DNA from: Nisaea sp.
GTDB taxonomy: Bacteria; Pseudomonadota; Alphaproteobacteria; Thalassobaculales; Thalassobaculaceae
Assembly (NCBI RefSeq): GCF_017640745.1
Contig: NZ_JAEPQA010000013.1
Location: 57,343 to 121,342, forward strand
Direction: 5' to 3'
Length of the DNA: 64,000 bases
The first letter of the stretch is position 1; each line of letters starts with the position of its first letter. The notes beneath the pieces were generated by a model. It was not told the origin of the DNA. It made no database searches and saw only the letters and a list, made by a program, of their open reading frames with translations. This document shows, piece after piece, positions 1-8,824 of this stretch. Both the position numbers and the translations under genes were made by a program.

Positions 1-17
1 GAAGCGCCGCCGGTTGA

Positions 18-698
18 TCAGGACAGATGGGCCCGACCGGCCCGCCGAGGGACGAGACAGACCAGCAGAGAAGCGACGACCGCGACCGGAAGAACCCAGG
101 CTTCCCAGGTACCCAGCGTCGCGAGCGTCGCCCAGCTGGCAAGGCACCAGCCGAGCGGCAAGATAGCGAGTATCGCGGCGCGCGGCGTCCATCCCGCAGC
201 GGCCACGGCCCCGAGCGTCACGATTGCGGTCGGGTCGGGGGTGAGGGCAAACAGCTCGCCGCCGCCGATCGGGCGTCCTGCGACCACCGAGAGGAACGGG
301 TGCAGGAAAATGCCGTAGGCAGCAAGCATGGCTCCTGCAGCGCGCTGCACCCTGCTCCTGCAGGGCCGCAACGCGTCTCCATATATCCCGAGCGCGCCCA
401 AAAGAATTGCCTGGGCGAGAAAAACCCAGACCAGATCGCCCGCGAGCCAGTTGATCGTCGCGTAGCGGGGCAGGAAAGCGACTGCGCAGACCGTCCATGC
501 CAGCGCCACGAGGCCGGCGATCACGCGTCCTGACCAGTGTCGTTGACGGAGCATTGCGAAGAGAACCATCGCCCCGGCGGCCAGCGCTGCAATCTGGCCG
601 GGCCAGAGCGCCGCGTTGTGCAATTCGAACAGGCGCCAGTAGACCTCCTCGGAGAACAGCAGGAAGTCCTCCGGGCTATAGGTCAGCCAGATCTCCAT
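18..698 (-). CDS. DUF6064 family membrane protein
   Basis: The 226-residue product is almost wholly hydrophobic, with about six predicted membrane segments after a short acidic and aromatic N-terminus (starts MEIWLTYSPEDF). It resembles the DUF6064 family, which has no known function. The ATG at 696-698 is preferred over upstream in-frame starts because it overlaps the stop of the preceding aldo/keto reductase gene by one base (TGATG), which suggests translational coupling. It is the last gene of the long minus-strand aromatic operon visible here. Family call is by recognition only; a role in the pathway is not shown. Confidence 0.75.
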   Translation of the reverse strand: MEIWLTYSPEDFLLFSEEVYWRLFELHNAALWPGQIAALAAGAMVLFAMLRQRHWSGRVIAGLVALAWTVCAVAFLPRYATINWLAGDLVWVFLAQAILLGALGIYGDALRPCRSRVQRAAGAMLAAYGIFLHPFLSVVAGRPIGGGELFALTPDPTAIVTLGAVAAAGWTPRAAILAILPLGWCLASWATLATLGTWEAWVLPVAVVASLLVCLVPRRAGRAHLS

Positions 699-1633
699 CA
701 CACATCCCGGATGAAGGCGGAGAGACGCTCTCGCGTGACGGCATCGAGCAGCGGTCCGGTTGCGGCAGCGACATTCTCTCGCGCATGGTCCGGTTTCGTC
801 GTCGCCGGGATGGGAAGGGTCTCCGCCGGTGCCGACAGGATGAATTTCAGAATTACCTGCGCCCAACTTGAAGCACCGGTTTCCGCCGCCCAGTCCGGAA
901 GTGGCATGCGCTCAAGGCGCCGGGTCAGGTCGCCACGGCGGAACGGGCGGTTGACGATCACCGCAATCCCCCGCTCGCGCGCCAGCGGCAGGATGCGCTG
1001 CTCTATCTCGCGGTCGACGGGATTGTAGGTCACCTGAATGAAGTCGAGATTCCGGGAGCGCATCACCCGCTCGAACAGGTCGTGCCGCCGTCCATGCGAG
1101 GTGGTGATCCCGAGATAGCGGACCTGCCCGGCCTCCTTCATCGTCGCGAGCGTGTCGAGATGCGCCTCCCAGCCAACGAGATTATGCACCTGCACCAGAT
1201 CGAAGCGCGGGACCCGCCAGTAAGCGCGCGACTGTTCGATCTGCGCCGGCCCCTCGCCCGTGTCACCGGTCCAGACCTTGTCGGCGGAAAAGACATCGCC
1301 CGTCCGGCCCAGTTTCTCCAGTCCCGCGCCGATCACGTCCTGCGCAGAACCGTACATCGGCGAGCTGTCGATGATCCGTCCGCCAGCCTCGAAGAAGGCG
1401 CGCATCACCTCCGCCGAGGAGGCGCGCAGGACCGGATCGTTCCCGACATTGAAGGTGATCCAGCTTCCGAGGCCGACCGCAGGCACGCGTTCTCCCGAGG
1501 ACGGGATCGTGCGCATCAGCGACGCGGAAGCGCGCGCATTTCCGGGAATAAGCGGGATCGACAGTGCGGCGGCGGCGCCGGCAAGAAAGCGGCGGCGGGT
1601 CGCGCCGGGAAGAGGCGGCTTCGGATCGGTCAT
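698..1633 (-). CDS. Tat-exported aldo/keto reductase
   Basis: A 311-residue aldo/keto reductase. The N-terminus carries a twin-arginine signal (RRRFLAGAAAAL, near residues 13-24) followed by a hydrophobic stretch and an Ala-X-Ala-like cleavage site, so the enzyme is probably folded in the cytoplasm and exported to the periplasm. The family's Asp-Tyr-Lys-His tetrad can be recognised in DSSPMYG, SADKVW and QVHN. Members reduce or oxidise carbonyl groups with NAD(P)H; a Tat-exported member is atypical because NAD(P)H is scarce in the periplasm. It lies 26 bases after the DUF3237 gene and is coupled to the DUF6064 gene. The substrate is unknown. Confidence 0.85.
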   Translation of the reverse strand: MTDPKPPLPGATRRRFLAGAAAALSIPLIPGNARASASLMRTIPSSGERVPAVGLGSWITFNVGNDPVLRASSAEVMRAFFEAGGRIIDSSPMYGSAQDVIGAGLEKLGRTGDVFSADKVWTGDTGEGPAQIEQSRAYWRVPRFDLVQVHNLVGWEAHLDTLATMKEAGQVRYLGITTSHGRRHDLFERVMRSRNLDFIQVTYNPVDREIEQRILPLARERGIAVIVNRPFRRGDLTRRLERMPLPDWAAETGASSWAQVILKFILSAPAETLPIPATTKPDHARENVAAATGPLLDAVTRERLSAFIRDV

Positions 1634-1659
1634 ACCGAATATCTGGGCCGCCGGCGCCT

Positions 1660-2121
1660 TCAGGCAACCGCGAACAGCGCGATTTCGACGGCAGACGGCA
1701 GACGCGCGCCGGTGCCGACGAAGAGCGTCCGGTTGACCCAGTCGTAGCGCGGGTCGCCGGTCTCGAGATGCGCGGCGGTCCGCATGTAATATTCGTCCGG
1801 ATCGACCGCCTCGCCCGCCGCGAGACGCTCGATCACGGCCTGCGGCCCATGCCGGAACCCCTTGTTCACGACCTCGATCAGCGCCCCGTCCGGGGTCTCG
1901 AAGGCATAGCGCGCGTCGAGAAAGGCGCAGCCGTCGTCATAGATTGTCTGCCAGTCCGCCCCGACATTCAGGATCGTGCCCTGCAGCTCCGGTCCCTCGA
2001 CCCGGCCGCCGACGATCGGAATGATCCGGCGCTTGCCGGCACGGCCTCGGCCGAGCTCCCGGATCGGTGAGAGTTCCACCGTCAGCGTGCAGACCGGGCG
2101 AAGGCCGGGCGCCGCGCGCAT
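1660..2121 (-). CDS. DUF3237 domain-containing protein
   Basis: A 153-residue soluble protein that fills a single DUF3237 (UPF0311) beta-barrel domain; the central GGRVEGPELQGTI-like segment and the later ALIEVVNKGFRHGP segment are typical. The biochemical function of the family is unknown, but members recur in operons for aromatic or other ring-compound degradation. The ATG lies one base after the stop of the amidohydrolase gene, so the two are probably translated together. Inference: an accessory enzyme or binding protein of the hydroxycinnamate-type pathway encoded upstream. Confidence 0.8.
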   Translation of the reverse strand: MRAAPGLRPVCTLTVELSPIRELGRGRAGKRRIIPIVGGRVEGPELQGTILNVGADWQTIYDDGCAFLDARYAFETPDGALIEVVNKGFRHGPQAVIERLAAGEAVDPDEYYMRTAAHLETGDPRYDWVNRTLFVGTGARLPSAVEIALFAVA

Positions 2122-2122
2122 C

Positions 2123-2995
2123 TCAGACGAACCCGAGCAGGCGGGCGGCGTTGTTCTTCAGGATGTCCGGCCGGATCTCGTCCTTGATGCTGATCTGTTC
2201 GAAATCGGCAAGCCAGCGCTCCGGCGTGATCATCGGCCAATCGGAGCCGAAGAGGACCTTCTTCCGGAGGATCGAGTTGCAGTAGCGCACCAGGATTTCC
2301 GGGAAGTATTTCGGGCTCCAGCCGGAGAGGTCGATATAGACGTTCGGCTTGTGCTGGGCGACGGCGAGTGCCTCCTCCTGCCAGGGAAAGGAGGGGTGCG
2401 CGAGGATGATCTTCATCTCCGGAAAATCGACCGCGACGTCGTCCATATACATCGGGTTGGAGTATTTCAGCCGCATCCCGTTGCCGCCCGGCATGCCGGA
2501 GCCGACGCCTGTCTGTCCGGTATGGAAAAGCGCGATGCAGCCCTCCTCCGCGATCGCCTCGTAGAGCGGATAGGCCATGCGGTCGTTCGGGTAGAAGCCC
2601 TGCATGGTCGGGTGGAACTTGAAGCCCTTGATACCGAAATCGCAGATCAGGCGGCGCGCCTCGCGCACGCCCATCTTGCCCTTCCAGGGATCGATCGAGG
2701 CGAAGGGGATCAGGACGTCGTCGTTTTCCGCCGCGAGTTCCGCCACTTCCTCGTTCTTGTAACGCCGGTACCCGGTCTCGCGCTCGGCATCGACCGGGAA
2801 GATCACCGCGGCGATGTTCTGCTCACGGTAATGCTGGGCCGTCTCCGGCACGGTCGGCGGATGGCTCCAGGGCGCGCGGAAATATTTCGCCATGGTGGCC
2901 TGCAGCTCGTCATAGCCGTCGTCGGTATGACAGCCGCAGGGCTCCTCGGCATGGGTATGGATGTCGATCGCGCGGACCTTGGAGATATCGACCAT
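2123..2995 (-). CDS. amidohydrolase-family metal-dependent hydrolase/decarboxylase
   Basis: A 290-residue amidohydrolase of the TIM-barrel 2-type (ACMSD/resorcylate decarboxylase-like) branch. It shows the metal motif DIHTHAEE with His13 and His15, a GFKFHP strand, a LAHPSFPW histidine and a late GSDWP aspartate near residue 250. The start is supported by a strong ribosome site (GAAGGAAG) in the 11-base gap after fcs. In the phenylpropanoid cluster of Corynebacterium glutamicum an amidohydrolase (PhdC) works with CoA ligase, hydratase and dehydrogenase in side-chain shortening. Inference here: cleavage of the aryl beta-ketoacyl-CoA made by the neighbouring SDR, since no thiolase is in the operon. 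Confidence 0.8.
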   Translation of the reverse strand: MVDISKVRAIDIHTHAEEPCGCHTDDGYDELQATMAKYFRAPWSHPPTVPETAQHYREQNIAAVIFPVDAERETGYRRYKNEEVAELAAENDDVLIPFASIDPWKGKMGVREARRLICDFGIKGFKFHPTMQGFYPNDRMAYPLYEAIAEEGCIALFHTGQTGVGSGMPGGNGMRLKYSNPMYMDDVAVDFPEMKIILAHPSFPWQEEALAVAQHKPNVYIDLSGWSPKYFPEILVRYCNSILRKKVLFGSDWPMITPERWLADFEQISIKDEIRPDILKNNAARLLGFV

Positions 2996-3006
2996 GGTTG
3001 CTTCCT

Positions 3007-4827
3007 TCAGATCCTTGTGACGGCAGGATCGCCGTCGTCATAGAGCCGTTCGAGCAGCGCGGCGCGGCGCTGCAGGATGCGGCGAAAATTGAGATTGCCC
3101 TTGGCGGTCATTTCCGCCTCCGGCATCGAGGCCGGCTCGGCGAGCACGATGGCCCTGCTCACCCGGGTCGAGCTGCCGGAAATCGCACGCGCTCTGGCGG
3201 CGAGCCGGCGATGGATGTCTCCGAGCAGCAGCTTGTCGGTCAGCGCGCCGGCCTCTTCCGCAAGAGAGTAGCCCTCCCGCTCCAGTTCGGCGAGGTTCGG
3301 GAAGATCATCACCCCGATCTCGTTCCGGTCGGCACCCGTCACAACGAGATCGGCGGCCAGCGGCGCGAGACAGGAGAGCACATCGATGCGGAGCTGCGCC
3401 GCCCTGACCCAGGTGCCCGTCAGTAGCTTGAAATCCTCCGAGACCCGCCCGTCGAACCGCAAACCGCGGTTATGGTCCGATGCGTCGACGAAGGTCACGG
3501 CGTCACCGGTGATGAAGAAGCCCTCCTCGTCGAACGCCTCCTTCGTCTTCTCCGGCGCCTCGAAATAGCCGGGCATGATGGTCGGCCCCTTGACCCGGAT
3601 CTCGCAGCGCATGTCGGCGTCGGGGATCAGCTTCACAATGACACCGTTCAGCGGCACACCGACGACGCCGGAGCGTTCCGTCGGCTCCATCTGCATCAGC
3701 GCGGCCGGCGCGGTCTCGGTGAGCCCCCAGGAAGAAGTGATCAGCGGCACCTCGCCCTTCACCTCGGATGCCATGCGTTCCAGCCCTTCCCAGACCTCCT
3801 GCGGCAGGGAAGCGCCGGCATAGAAGATCAGGTCGAGATCCTCGAAGAAGCGCTGGCGGAGATCCGCATCGTCGGTCAGCGCCTTGAGCAGCATGGAAAA
3901 GCCGACCGGGACGTTGAAGGAGAGCGTGCCGGGCATCAGCGAAAGGTTCTCCACCGTGCGCTCGAAGAGCCCCTTCACCGGCTTGCCGTCGTCGATATAG
4001 AGGCTGCCGCCGTTCGCCAGCATCATGTTGAAATTGTGCGAGCCGCCGAAAACATGGTTCCAGGGCAGCCAATCGGTGATCCGGGGCGGACGCTTGCGCA
4101 GAAACGGCAAGGCGTCGGCGATCTGCGTCTGGTTGGTGCACATCATCCGATGCGTGGTGAGCACGCCTTTCGGGTCGGACGTGGAGCCGGACGTCATCAG
4201 GATCTTGGCCACGGTATCAGGGGTCACCGCCGCGAAGGCGGCATCGACCTCGCTCCCGGCCCTCGCCTTGAGGAGATCGTCGAATGCGGTGACGCCCGTG
4301 CGGCCGCCGGTGCGGCTGGCAACGATCTCGATCCCGTCGAAGATGTCGAGGTCGAGGGCCTCTCCGTACTGCACCGCATCCACCGTATAGGCCATTTTCG
4401 GCTTCACCAGTTCGACAGCATGGCGCAGCCGGTTGTGGGCACCGTGCACGAGCGAGTACTGCTCCGCCACGGGCACGATGGGCGCGCCGATGTACTGCGC
4501 CGCCAAAGCCAGCAGCCCATGATCGACGCCCGCGCCGGAGAGCACCATGATCGGGGTTGTTGCGTCCAGCCCGCGCTCCAACAGCGCGCCCGCAAGCGCC
4601 CGGACCTTTTGCAGCGCCGAACCGTAGCGTTCCTCGCGCCAACCCGCACCACTGCGTTCGGCGAGAAACACCCGGTTCGGCGCCTCCCCGGCCCAATGGT
4701 GCAGCCAGTCCCCGGTGCACCTCACCACTGGGCCAAGCGAATAGGCCGAGCGCAGGCGAATACTTCCGTCCGGCCTGTCCTCTCTCTCGGATTTGTGCGG
4801 TTTGAAATTGCTCGCCCGCTTGATCAT
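3007..4827 (-). CDS. fcs: feruloyl-CoA synthase
   Basis: A 606-residue ATP-dependent acyl-CoA ligase of the ANL family that best fits feruloyl-CoA synthase: it activates ferulate or related hydroxycinnamates to CoA thioesters in the cytoplasm. The AMP-binding P-loop TSGSTSDPKG is at about residues 212-221, with later motifs SSWGLTETAP and FITGDA and a C-terminal lysine-bearing NLNFRR segment. Length matches the family (about 600-625), longer than ordinary acetyl- or fatty-acyl-CoA synthetases. The start overlaps the end of the MarR gene by four bases (ATGA). It sits with crotonase, SDR and a TRAP carrier. Confidence 0.9.
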   Translation of the reverse strand: MIKRASNFKPHKSEREDRPDGSIRLRSAYSLGPVVRCTGDWLHHWAGEAPNRVFLAERSGAGWREERYGSALQKVRALAGALLERGLDATTPIMVLSGAGVDHGLLALAAQYIGAPIVPVAEQYSLVHGAHNRLRHAVELVKPKMAYTVDAVQYGEALDLDIFDGIEIVASRTGGRTGVTAFDDLLKARAGSEVDAAFAAVTPDTVAKILMTSGSTSDPKGVLTTHRMMCTNQTQIADALPFLRKRPPRITDWLPWNHVFGGSHNFNMMLANGGSLYIDDGKPVKGLFERTVENLSLMPGTLSFNVPVGFSMLLKALTDDADLRQRFFEDLDLIFYAGASLPQEVWEGLERMASEVKGEVPLITSSWGLTETAPAALMQMEPTERSGVVGVPLNGVIVKLIPDADMRCEIRVKGPTIMPGYFEAPEKTKEAFDEEGFFITGDAVTFVDASDHNRGLRFDGRVSEDFKLLTGTWVRAAQLRIDVLSCLAPLAADLVVTGADRNEIGVMIFPNLAELEREGYSLAEEAGALTDKLLLGDIHRRLAARARAISGSSTRVSRAIVLAEPASMPEAEMTAKGNLNFRRILQRRAALLERLYDDGDPAVTRI

Positions 4828-5300
4828 GCGACTGCTCCGGAACGGATCAACGCCATCGCTTCGGCGACGGTCGCGCGTTGCTCGGGAGTCAGCCGCTTCA
4901 GCACCCGCGCCTCGTGCCGTTCCGCCGCTTTCATCGCCTTCTCGCAGAGCCGCCGCCCCGCGAGGGTCACGTTGAGCGCATAGGTCCGTCGGTCGGTTTC
5001 CAGACGGTCGCGGGTGATCAGGTCGCGGCGCTCCAGCTCGTCGACGATGACCACGAGATTGGGCCGTTCGATATCCATCACCGCGGCGAGCTGCGACTGG
5101 CTGAGGCCAGGATTGTCCATGATCAGCACCAGCGCGGTGTAGGAGGTCATGCGCAGATCGAAGGGCTTCAGGGTTTCGGCGAGATCGGACCGGATGACGT
5201 TGAAGGCGCGCTTCATGCTGTAGCCGAGGAAACGCTCAAGCGCGGCATCGGAAACCTCCGCGTCCGCCGGCGGAACGATGGCGGGCTTCGCTCCGCTCAT
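4824..5300 (-). CDS. MarR-family regulator of the hydroxycinnamate operon (HcaR-like)
   Basis: A 158-residue winged-helix MarR protein; the DNA-binding part is around residues 55-110 (LSQSQLAAVMDIERPNL, then wing DRLETDRRTYAL). It is embedded in the operon, overlapping both the upstream crotonase gene and the downstream fcs gene by four bases, so it is made together with its likely targets. Known relatives beside fcs genes (HcaR, CouR, FerC types) repress until an aryl-CoA thioester binds. Inference: it autoregulates the operon, probably through the palindrome at 9924-9944 ahead of dctP. Confidence 0.88.
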   Translation of the reverse strand: MSGAKPAIVPPADAEVSDAALERFLGYSMKRAFNVIRSDLAETLKPFDLRMTSYTALVLIMDNPGLSQSQLAAVMDIERPNLVVIVDELERRDLITRDRLETDRRTYALNVTLAGRRLCEKAMKAAERHEARVLKRLTPEQRATVAEAMALIRSGAVA

Positions 5301-6073
5301 GCCCCGCCTCCGAAGCTCGGCGCCCGCTTCTCGAGAAAGGCTGCGAGCCCCTCGATCGCGTCCGGACTGGTTTGGGTCAGCGCCGCGCAGAGACTTTCGG
5401 TGAACAGCCCGTCGGCCTTGGACATGTCCTCGATCCGGGCCAGCGCCTGGATCATGATGTAGTTCGACAGCGGCGCGTTCGTCGCGATCTTGCCGGCCAG
5501 ATCGAGCGCCATATCCAGCGCCTCACCTTCGCCGACGGAATAGTGGGTCAGACCCAGCACCAGCCCCTCCTCCGCGGAATAGCGCCTCCCGGTGAGCATC
5601 ATCTCGATCATCCGGTCGGCGCCGAGGATGCGCCCGACCCGGACGCTGGCACCGCCGCCGACGAAGATCCCGCGCCGCCCTTCCGGCAGCTGGAAGATCG
5701 TCGAGGGCTCGGCGATGCGGACATGGGTCGCGGTCGCCAGCTCGAGCCCACCGCCGATGACCGCGCCGCTCATGGCGGAGACCACCGGCAGGCCGCCGAA
5801 CTGCACCCGGTTCATCACCTCGTGCCAGGCGCGGGAATGACGCATCGTGCTTTCGGCATCGCGCGCGACATGCTCGCTCAGATCGAGACCGGAGCAGTAA
5901 TGCTCGCCGGATCCTGTCAGCACCGCCGCCTTCACGCCCGCAGGCGGCGCCTTGAAAAAACCGTCGATGGCGTTCAGCAAAGCGTCACTCATCGCGTTGC
6001 GCTTCTCCGGCCGGTTCATCGTCAGCAGCGCGATCTCGCCGCGCGTCTCGATCTTCAGGACGGGCTCGCTCAT
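5297..6073 (-). CDS. crotonase-family enoyl-CoA hydratase (hydroxycinnamoyl-CoA)
   Basis: A 258-residue crotonase with the oxyanion-hole segments HYCSGLDLS (about residue 58) and AVIGGGLELA (about 104), and the acidic PEGRRGIFVGGG segment where the catalytic Glu is expected. It should add water to the side-chain double bond of the aryl-acrylyl-CoA made by fcs. Whether it then also cleaves to an aldehyde (feruloyl-CoA hydratase-lyase) cannot be told from the sequence; an adjacent SDR and the absence of a vanillin dehydrogenase gene favour simple hydration. It lies nine bases after the SDR gene and overlaps the MarR gene by four. Confidence 0.85.
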   Translation of the reverse strand: MSEPVLKIETRGEIALLTMNRPEKRNAMSDALLNAIDGFFKAPPAGVKAAVLTGSGEHYCSGLDLSEHVARDAESTMRHSRAWHEVMNRVQFGGLPVVSAMSGAVIGGGLELATATHVRIAEPSTIFQLPEGRRGIFVGGGASVRVGRILGADRMIEMMLTGRRYSAEEGLVLGLTHYSVGEGEALDMALDLAGKIATNAPLSNYIMIQALARIEDMSKADGLFTESLCAALTQTSPDAIEGLAAFLEKRAPSFGGGA

Positions 6074-6082
6074 GGGCTTTCC

Positions 6083-6847
6083 TCATCGCCGGGGCAGCCG
6101 CACCGCCCCGTCGAGGCGGATGGTCGTGCCGTTCAGATAGGGGTTGGTAATGATCTGCCCCGCGAGCAGGGCATATTCCTCCGGCTGGCCGAGGCGGTCC
6201 GGGAAGGGAATGTTCTCGGTGATTTTCTTGGTCACCTCCTCCGGCAGACCCTGCATCATCGGGGTGTGGAAGAGGCCCGGCGCGATGGCGACGACCCGGA
6301 TGCCGAACTGGGCCAGCTCCCGTGCCGCGGGGAGGCAGAGCGAGGCGATGCCGCCCTTGGACGCGGCGTAGGCCGCCTGACCGAGCTGGCCATCCTCGAA
6401 CGCGACGGACGCGGTATTGACGATGATCCCTCGTTCGCCGCCATCCAGCGGCTCCAGTGCCGAGATCAGACGCGCCGCATGGCTCATCACGTTGTAGGTG
6501 CCGAACAGATTGACCTTCAGGGTCCGCTCGAAGACGTCGATGGAGAGCTTGCCCTCGCGGCCGACGATGCGGGCCGCGGTGCCGATCCCGGCGCAGTTCA
6601 CGACGACGCGCGGAGCCGCCCCGAGGTCTCCTGCAACGCTTTCCAGCGCGGCGCCGACGGCCTCTGCGTCGCTGACATCCACCTTGCGGAAGACTCCGCC
6701 GATTTCCTGCGCGACGGCACCGCCGCGCGCGTCGTCGAAATCGAGGATCGCGACCTTCGCCCCCTCGGCGGCCAGATGGCGGGCCGTCGCGGCCCCGAGG
6801 CCGCTTCCGCCGCCGGTGACGATGGCCGCATTCCCGTCGATGCGCAT
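6083..6847 (-). CDS. SDR family 3-hydroxyacyl-CoA dehydrogenase
   Basis: A 254-residue short-chain dehydrogenase like type II 3-hydroxyacyl-CoA dehydrogenase (HSD17B10-like). The Rossmann motif TGGGSGLG is at residues 11-18, an acidic residue follows strand 2 (ILDFDD, favouring NAD), then NCAG, catalytic Ser in [10 protein letters not shown], and YAASK near residue 162. Expected reaction: oxidation of the beta-hydroxy aryl-propionyl-CoA to the beta-keto form, following the crotonase step. It begins 14 bases after dctM. Role is inferred from family and context. Confidence 0.85.
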   Translation of the reverse strand: MRIDGNAAIVTGGGSGLGAATARHLAAEGAKVAILDFDDARGGAVAQEIGGVFRKVDVSDAEAVGAALESVAGDLGAAPRVVVNCAGIGTAARIVGREGKLSIDVFERTLKVNLFGTYNVMSHAARLISALEPLDGGERGIIVNTASVAFEDGQLGQAAYAASKGGIASLCLPAARELAQFGIRVVAIAPGLFHTPMMQGLPEEVTKKITENIPFPDRLGQPEEYALLAGQIITNPYLNGTTIRLDGAVRLPRR

Positions 6848-6861
6848 GGCTCGAATCTCCG

Positions 6862-8175
6862 TCAGGTGAGCAGGAACAGCGTGATCGAGGGGAACAGCAC
6901 CAGCAGGATCACGCGCAGTATGTCGGAGGTGACGAACCAGAGCACCGCCTTGTAGGTCTCGGCGATCGGCGTCTCGCGGTCCATCACGTTGATGATGAAG
7001 AGGTTCATCCCCACGGGCGGGGTTATCAGCCCGACCTCGACGACGATCAGCACCAGGATGCCGAACCAGATCGCCATATGCTCAGGGCTCATGCCGAAAT
7101 CGAGCTGGCTCACCACCGGGAAGAAGATCGGAATGGTCAGCAGGATCATCGAGAGGCTGTCCATCAGGCAACCGAAGATCAGGTAGAAGACCAGGATCAG
7201 GCTCAGCACCGCCCAGGGGCTGAGGCCCTGGCCGACGACCCAGGCGGAAAGCTCCTGCGGCACCTGGCTGAGCGCGAGGAAACTGTTGTAGAGCCCGGCG
7301 CCGAGGATGATGAAGAAGATCATCGCACTGCTCTGCGCGGTGGTGATGATGCTTTCCTTCAGGCTCTCCCAGGTGAGGCTGCCCTTCGCCAGCGCCACGA
7401 GCGCCGTCCCGGCCGCGCCGACCGCGGCGCCCTCCGTCGGGGTGAACCAGCCGAGATAGATGCCGCCGACCACGAGACCGAAGACCAGCAGCACCGGCCA
7501 GACATGGAGCAGCGCGCGGAAACGCTCGTCATACTCCACCGGCTCCCGGGTGCCGGCCGCCTCCGGATGGCGGCGGACATAGAGCGAGATGGTGATCATG
7601 TAGCCGAGCGCGGCCAGCAGGCCGGGCACGAAGGCCGCGGCGAAGAGCTTGGCGATGTTCTGCTCGGTCAGGATGGCGTAGATCACCAGGATCACCGAGG
7701 GCGGGATCAGGATGCCGAGCGTGCCGCCCGCCGCCAGGGTCGCTGTCGAGAAGCCGCCGGAATAGCCGTAGCGGCGCAGTTCCGGCAGAGCGACCTTGCT
7801 CATGGTCGCCGCCGTCGCCAGAGAGGAACCGCAGATCGCGCCGAACCCGGCGCAGGCGCCGACCGCCGCCATCGCGACGCCGCCGCGCCGGTGCCCGAGC
7901 CAGCTTTCCGCCGCCTTGAAGAGGGCGGAGGACATGCCGGAGACGGTGGCGAACTGCCCCATCAGCAGGAACATCGGGATGATGGTCAGCGAATAGCTGG
8001 AGAAAGTGGTGTAGGTCTCCGACTTCAGCTTCGCCATGAACATCGCGGTGCCGCCGGTCGCCAGATAAAGCCCGCCGATGCCGCAGAGGAACATCGCGAG
8101 GCCGATCGGCGCACGCAGGAAGATCAGGATCAGCAGGACCGGAAAGGACCAGAAGCCGAGTTCAAGCGGGCTCAC
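6862..8175 (-). CDS. dctM: TRAP transporter large permease DctM
   Basis: A 437-residue integral membrane protein with about 12 membrane segments, the usual size for the DctM subunit that carries the sodium-driven transport path of TRAP systems. Typical segments include the N-terminal FPVLLILIFLRAPIG, the GILIPPSVILVIYAILTE loop and the GLITPPVGMNLF end region. It lies four bases after dctQ. With dctP and dctQ it should import a carboxylate; operon context suggests an aromatic acid, as for the TarPQM p-coumarate carrier of Rhodopseudomonas. Confidence 0.93.
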   Translation of the reverse strand: MSPLELGFWSFPVLLILIFLRAPIGLAMFLCGIGGLYLATGGTAMFMAKLKSETYTTFSSYSLTIIPMFLLMGQFATVSGMSSALFKAAESWLGHRRGGVAMAAVGACAGFGAICGSSLATAATMSKVALPELRRYGYSGGFSTATLAAGGTLGILIPPSVILVIYAILTEQNIAKLFAAAFVPGLLAALGYMITISLYVRRHPEAAGTREPVEYDERFRALLHVWPVLLVFGLVVGGIYLGWFTPTEGAAVGAAGTALVALAKGSLTWESLKESIITTAQSSAMIFFIILGAGLYNSFLALSQVPQELSAWVVGQGLSPWAVLSLILVFYLIFGCLMDSLSMILLTIPIFFPVVSQLDFGMSPEHMAIWFGILVLIVVEVGLITPPVGMNLFIINVMDRETPIAETYKAVLWFVTSDILRVILLVLFPSITLFLLT

Positions 8176-8178
8176 GGA

Positions 8179-8754
8179 TCAGTTCCCCCCGATGGCAAGC
8201 GGGCTGCGGCCGGAGACCAGCGCAACCACGCGCGAAATGGCGACAAACAAGGCGATGAGGCTGGCGATGACGGCGGCACCGAAGCTCGCGCCGTAGGCCC
8301 ACCAGATCGGGAACTGCAGAAGGAACGTGGTCTCGCCGTTACGCAGCTTGCCCTGGAACCCCTCGAACAGGCGCCAGGCGATCAGCAGCACGATCAGGGT
8401 GAAGGCCACCTCCCAGAAAACGATCAGGAACCGGTTCACCCGGCCCGGGAACTGATCCGAGAGAATGTCGACCGTCGCATGGCCACCCTTCAGCTGACAG
8501 ATCGGCAGAAAGGCAAAGATCGCGAATGCGATCCCCGCCTCGACCAGCTCGAAATCTCCCGTCACGGGCGCGACGCCGGTCGCCAGCAGGGCCTCGCCCA
8601 ATGCCGGGAAAAGCTCCGACAGAAAGGCGCTGTGGCCGAAGGTGTTCAGCCCTCGTCCGAGCACACTGAGACAGGTGACGGCGATCAGCGCCAGCAGCAC
8701 GGCGCCCCCGAGCAGGGCCATGAAACGGGCGAGCCTCGTCGCGATTGCGGACAT
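8179..8754 (-). CDS. dctQ: TRAP transporter small permease DctQ
   Basis: A 191-residue protein with four predicted membrane helices and the DctQ pattern (LPICQLKGGHATVDILSD after helix 2), which helps dock the binding protein onto DctM. It is encoded between dctP and dctM. A GC-rich hairpin separates it from dctP, so its level is probably lower than that of the binding protein. Confidence 0.92.
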   Translation of the reverse strand: MSAIATRLARFMALLGGAVLLALIAVTCLSVLGRGLNTFGHSAFLSELFPALGEALLATGVAPVTGDFELVEAGIAFAIFAFLPICQLKGGHATVDILSDQFPGRVNRFLIVFWEVAFTLIVLLIAWRLFEGFQGKLRNGETTFLLQFPIWWAYGASFGAAVIASLIALFVAISRVVALVSGRSPLAIGGN

Positions 8755-8790
8755 GGAGAGAGCTCCGGAAATTTCCTGGAAAGCGAGAGA

Positions 8791-8817
8791 GCCCCGGACC
8801 GTTCTCCGGTCCGGGGC
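8791..8817 (-). terminator. GC-rich intercistronic hairpin after dctP
   Basis: An 11-bp perfect stem (GCCCCGGACCG paired with CGGTCCGGGGC) with a five-base loop lies seven bases after the dctP stop and before dctQ. No long U-run follows, so it is more likely a partial terminator or 3'-end stabiliser that raises dctP mRNA above dctQM than a full stop. Confidence 0.7.
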
Positions 8818-8824
8818 GGCGGGG

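Noticed and set aside
5297..6073. Reading the crotonase as a vanillin-forming feruloyl-CoA hydratase-lyase
   Set aside because: No aldehyde dehydrogenase is in the operon and an SDR follows, so simple hydration fits better, although lyase activity cannot be excluded.
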